This document shows, in pieces, positions 23,908-24,647 of a stretch of 24,647 nt of DNA. The stretch is from NCBI GenBank assembly GCA_027575765.1, contig JANBPT010000729.1:1-24647 (forward strand), read 5' to 3'. This DNA comes from Tieghemiomyces parasiticus. Taxonomy: Eukaryota > Kickxellomycota > Dimargaritomycetes > Dimargaritales > Dimargaritaceae. Both the position numbers and the translations under genes were made by a program. Each line of letters opens with the position of its first letter. Position 1 is the first letter of the stretch. The notes under the pieces were generated by a model. The model searched no databases, was not told the DNA's origin, and was given only the letters and a program-made list of their open reading frames with translations.

Positions 23908-24647
23908 CGTTAGTAAAGGGCCAGGAGGTTCGATGAGCAGGTGTGTGAGAGTGAAGAACGCAGGATGTGCGTCGACGCAGACTAATGACGAGCGACAATG
24001 GCGGGAAAGGAGAGACCAAGGCCTATATGCTGAGGGTTCATAGCGGAGGCTCCCCGCTTGTCACTCAAGCAAATATATGAACCACTCGCTGTACACTTCC
24101 TATCGGTTTAAGTAGACCAATGCGGGGGGTCAATCCTTTCGAGCGTTAGCCGTTCGCTCGTTGCGAGCCACACCCTGCGATTGTTGTCATCCTCACCACA
24201 CAATGACCCCCATATGGTCGACATGAAGCACTGAAAAAGCGAGAAGGGATGGACCACACAAGGTCGCCGGAGACGACCAACGACGGAACAGGAGGAGTGG
24301 GTGCTGGGCGGTTAGGGTGGGGCGGATCAAAAACCTGTGCCTCACCCTGAATCCGCCAGCCTCTCCCTTCCCCCCAAAAAAAACATGAAAATTACCGACG
24401 GTAGCCATTGGCTTGGAGAAAGTGTACCAGGGGGATTGGGAGCTGGCAGCGAGTGCAGGGTATGTACGGGTAGGATGCCTGCAGGCGTGTGAGGATAGAC
24501 ATACCGTAAGAGTAACTCAGAGACGCAGTGACGCAAGGGAGCGGTGTGGGTTGGGGCGAGGAAGGGGGGCACCGGGCGATGGACAAGGGCGTCAGGGGTT
24601 CTCGGCCAGGGTTACAATCGTTGTCGCTTGTCTAAAGGTAATACGGA

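Larger units (their letters stand above)
23034..24647. other. Right-end region, no gene assembled
   Basis: The plus strand is purine-rich over much of this region. Several minus-strand open frames end at plausible donors: about 23709 (ATAC|GTAAGT, after a protein-like frame SLLADFHRSLRRCTSRL) and about 24393 (CGTCG|GTAATT). I could not join them into a consistent gene. They may be 5' UTR exons of the Pumilio or small gene, exons of a gene extending past the right edge, or chance. No RNA gene was seen. Confidence 0.45.

Overview
The window looks like nuclear DNA of a filamentous fungus. Coding regions are GC-rich at third positions, genes are split by spliceosomal introns (GTAAGT/GTGAGT/GTAGGT donors, CTAAC-like branch points, CAG/TAG acceptors), and the recognisable products are eukaryotic: Pumilio, mitochondrial PPR, RING-H2, SANT/Myb, kynurenine-pathway and folate enzymes. 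Most introns I could place are about 175-275 nt; one is only 44 nt. An early-diverging lineage such as the Zoopagomycota/Kickxellomycotina is my guess from overall style, not something the sequence proves.

Layout, left to right. 1-81: possible 3' end of a gene cut by the edge. 522-1897 (+): two-exon SANT/Myb-like protein with a mitochondrial-type N-terminus. 3242-4048 (+): membrane-anchored RING-H2 ubiquitin ligase. 4975-6569 (-): three-exon alpha/beta hydrolase of the Lpx1-like type ending in Ala-Arg-Leu, a peroxisomal PTS1-like tail. 8240-9204 (-): two-exon protein of unknown function whose centre is encoded by a 19-unit, 15-bp minisatellite. 10695-15113 (-): very large mitochondrial PPR-type protein. 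15680-16551 (+): dihydrofolate reductase (DFR1), divergent from the PPR gene. 16738-17848 (-): four-exon 3-hydroxyanthranilate 3,4-dioxygenase (BNA1), convergent with DFR1. 19342-22491 (-): Pumilio/PUF RNA-binding protein with an intact eight-repeat domain. 22684-23033 (-): candidate two-exon small protein. The right end (23.0-24.6 kb) holds microsatellites and splice-like signals, but no gene I can assemble.

Start codons and splice sites were set by hand. Several long open frames begin only at TTG, so starts were moved to the first ATG or to an upstream exon. The genes do not form one pathway. Shared themes are mitochondria (predicted targeting of the SANT/Myb and PPR proteins), central metabolism (DFR1 for folate, BNA1 for de novo NAD) and post-transcriptional control (PUF, PPR). 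I found no mobile element, CRISPR, rRNA or tRNA. I found no convincing new multi-gene system; the least explained items are the presequence-bearing SANT/Myb protein, the minisatellite protein and the small spliced ORF beside the Pumilio gene.
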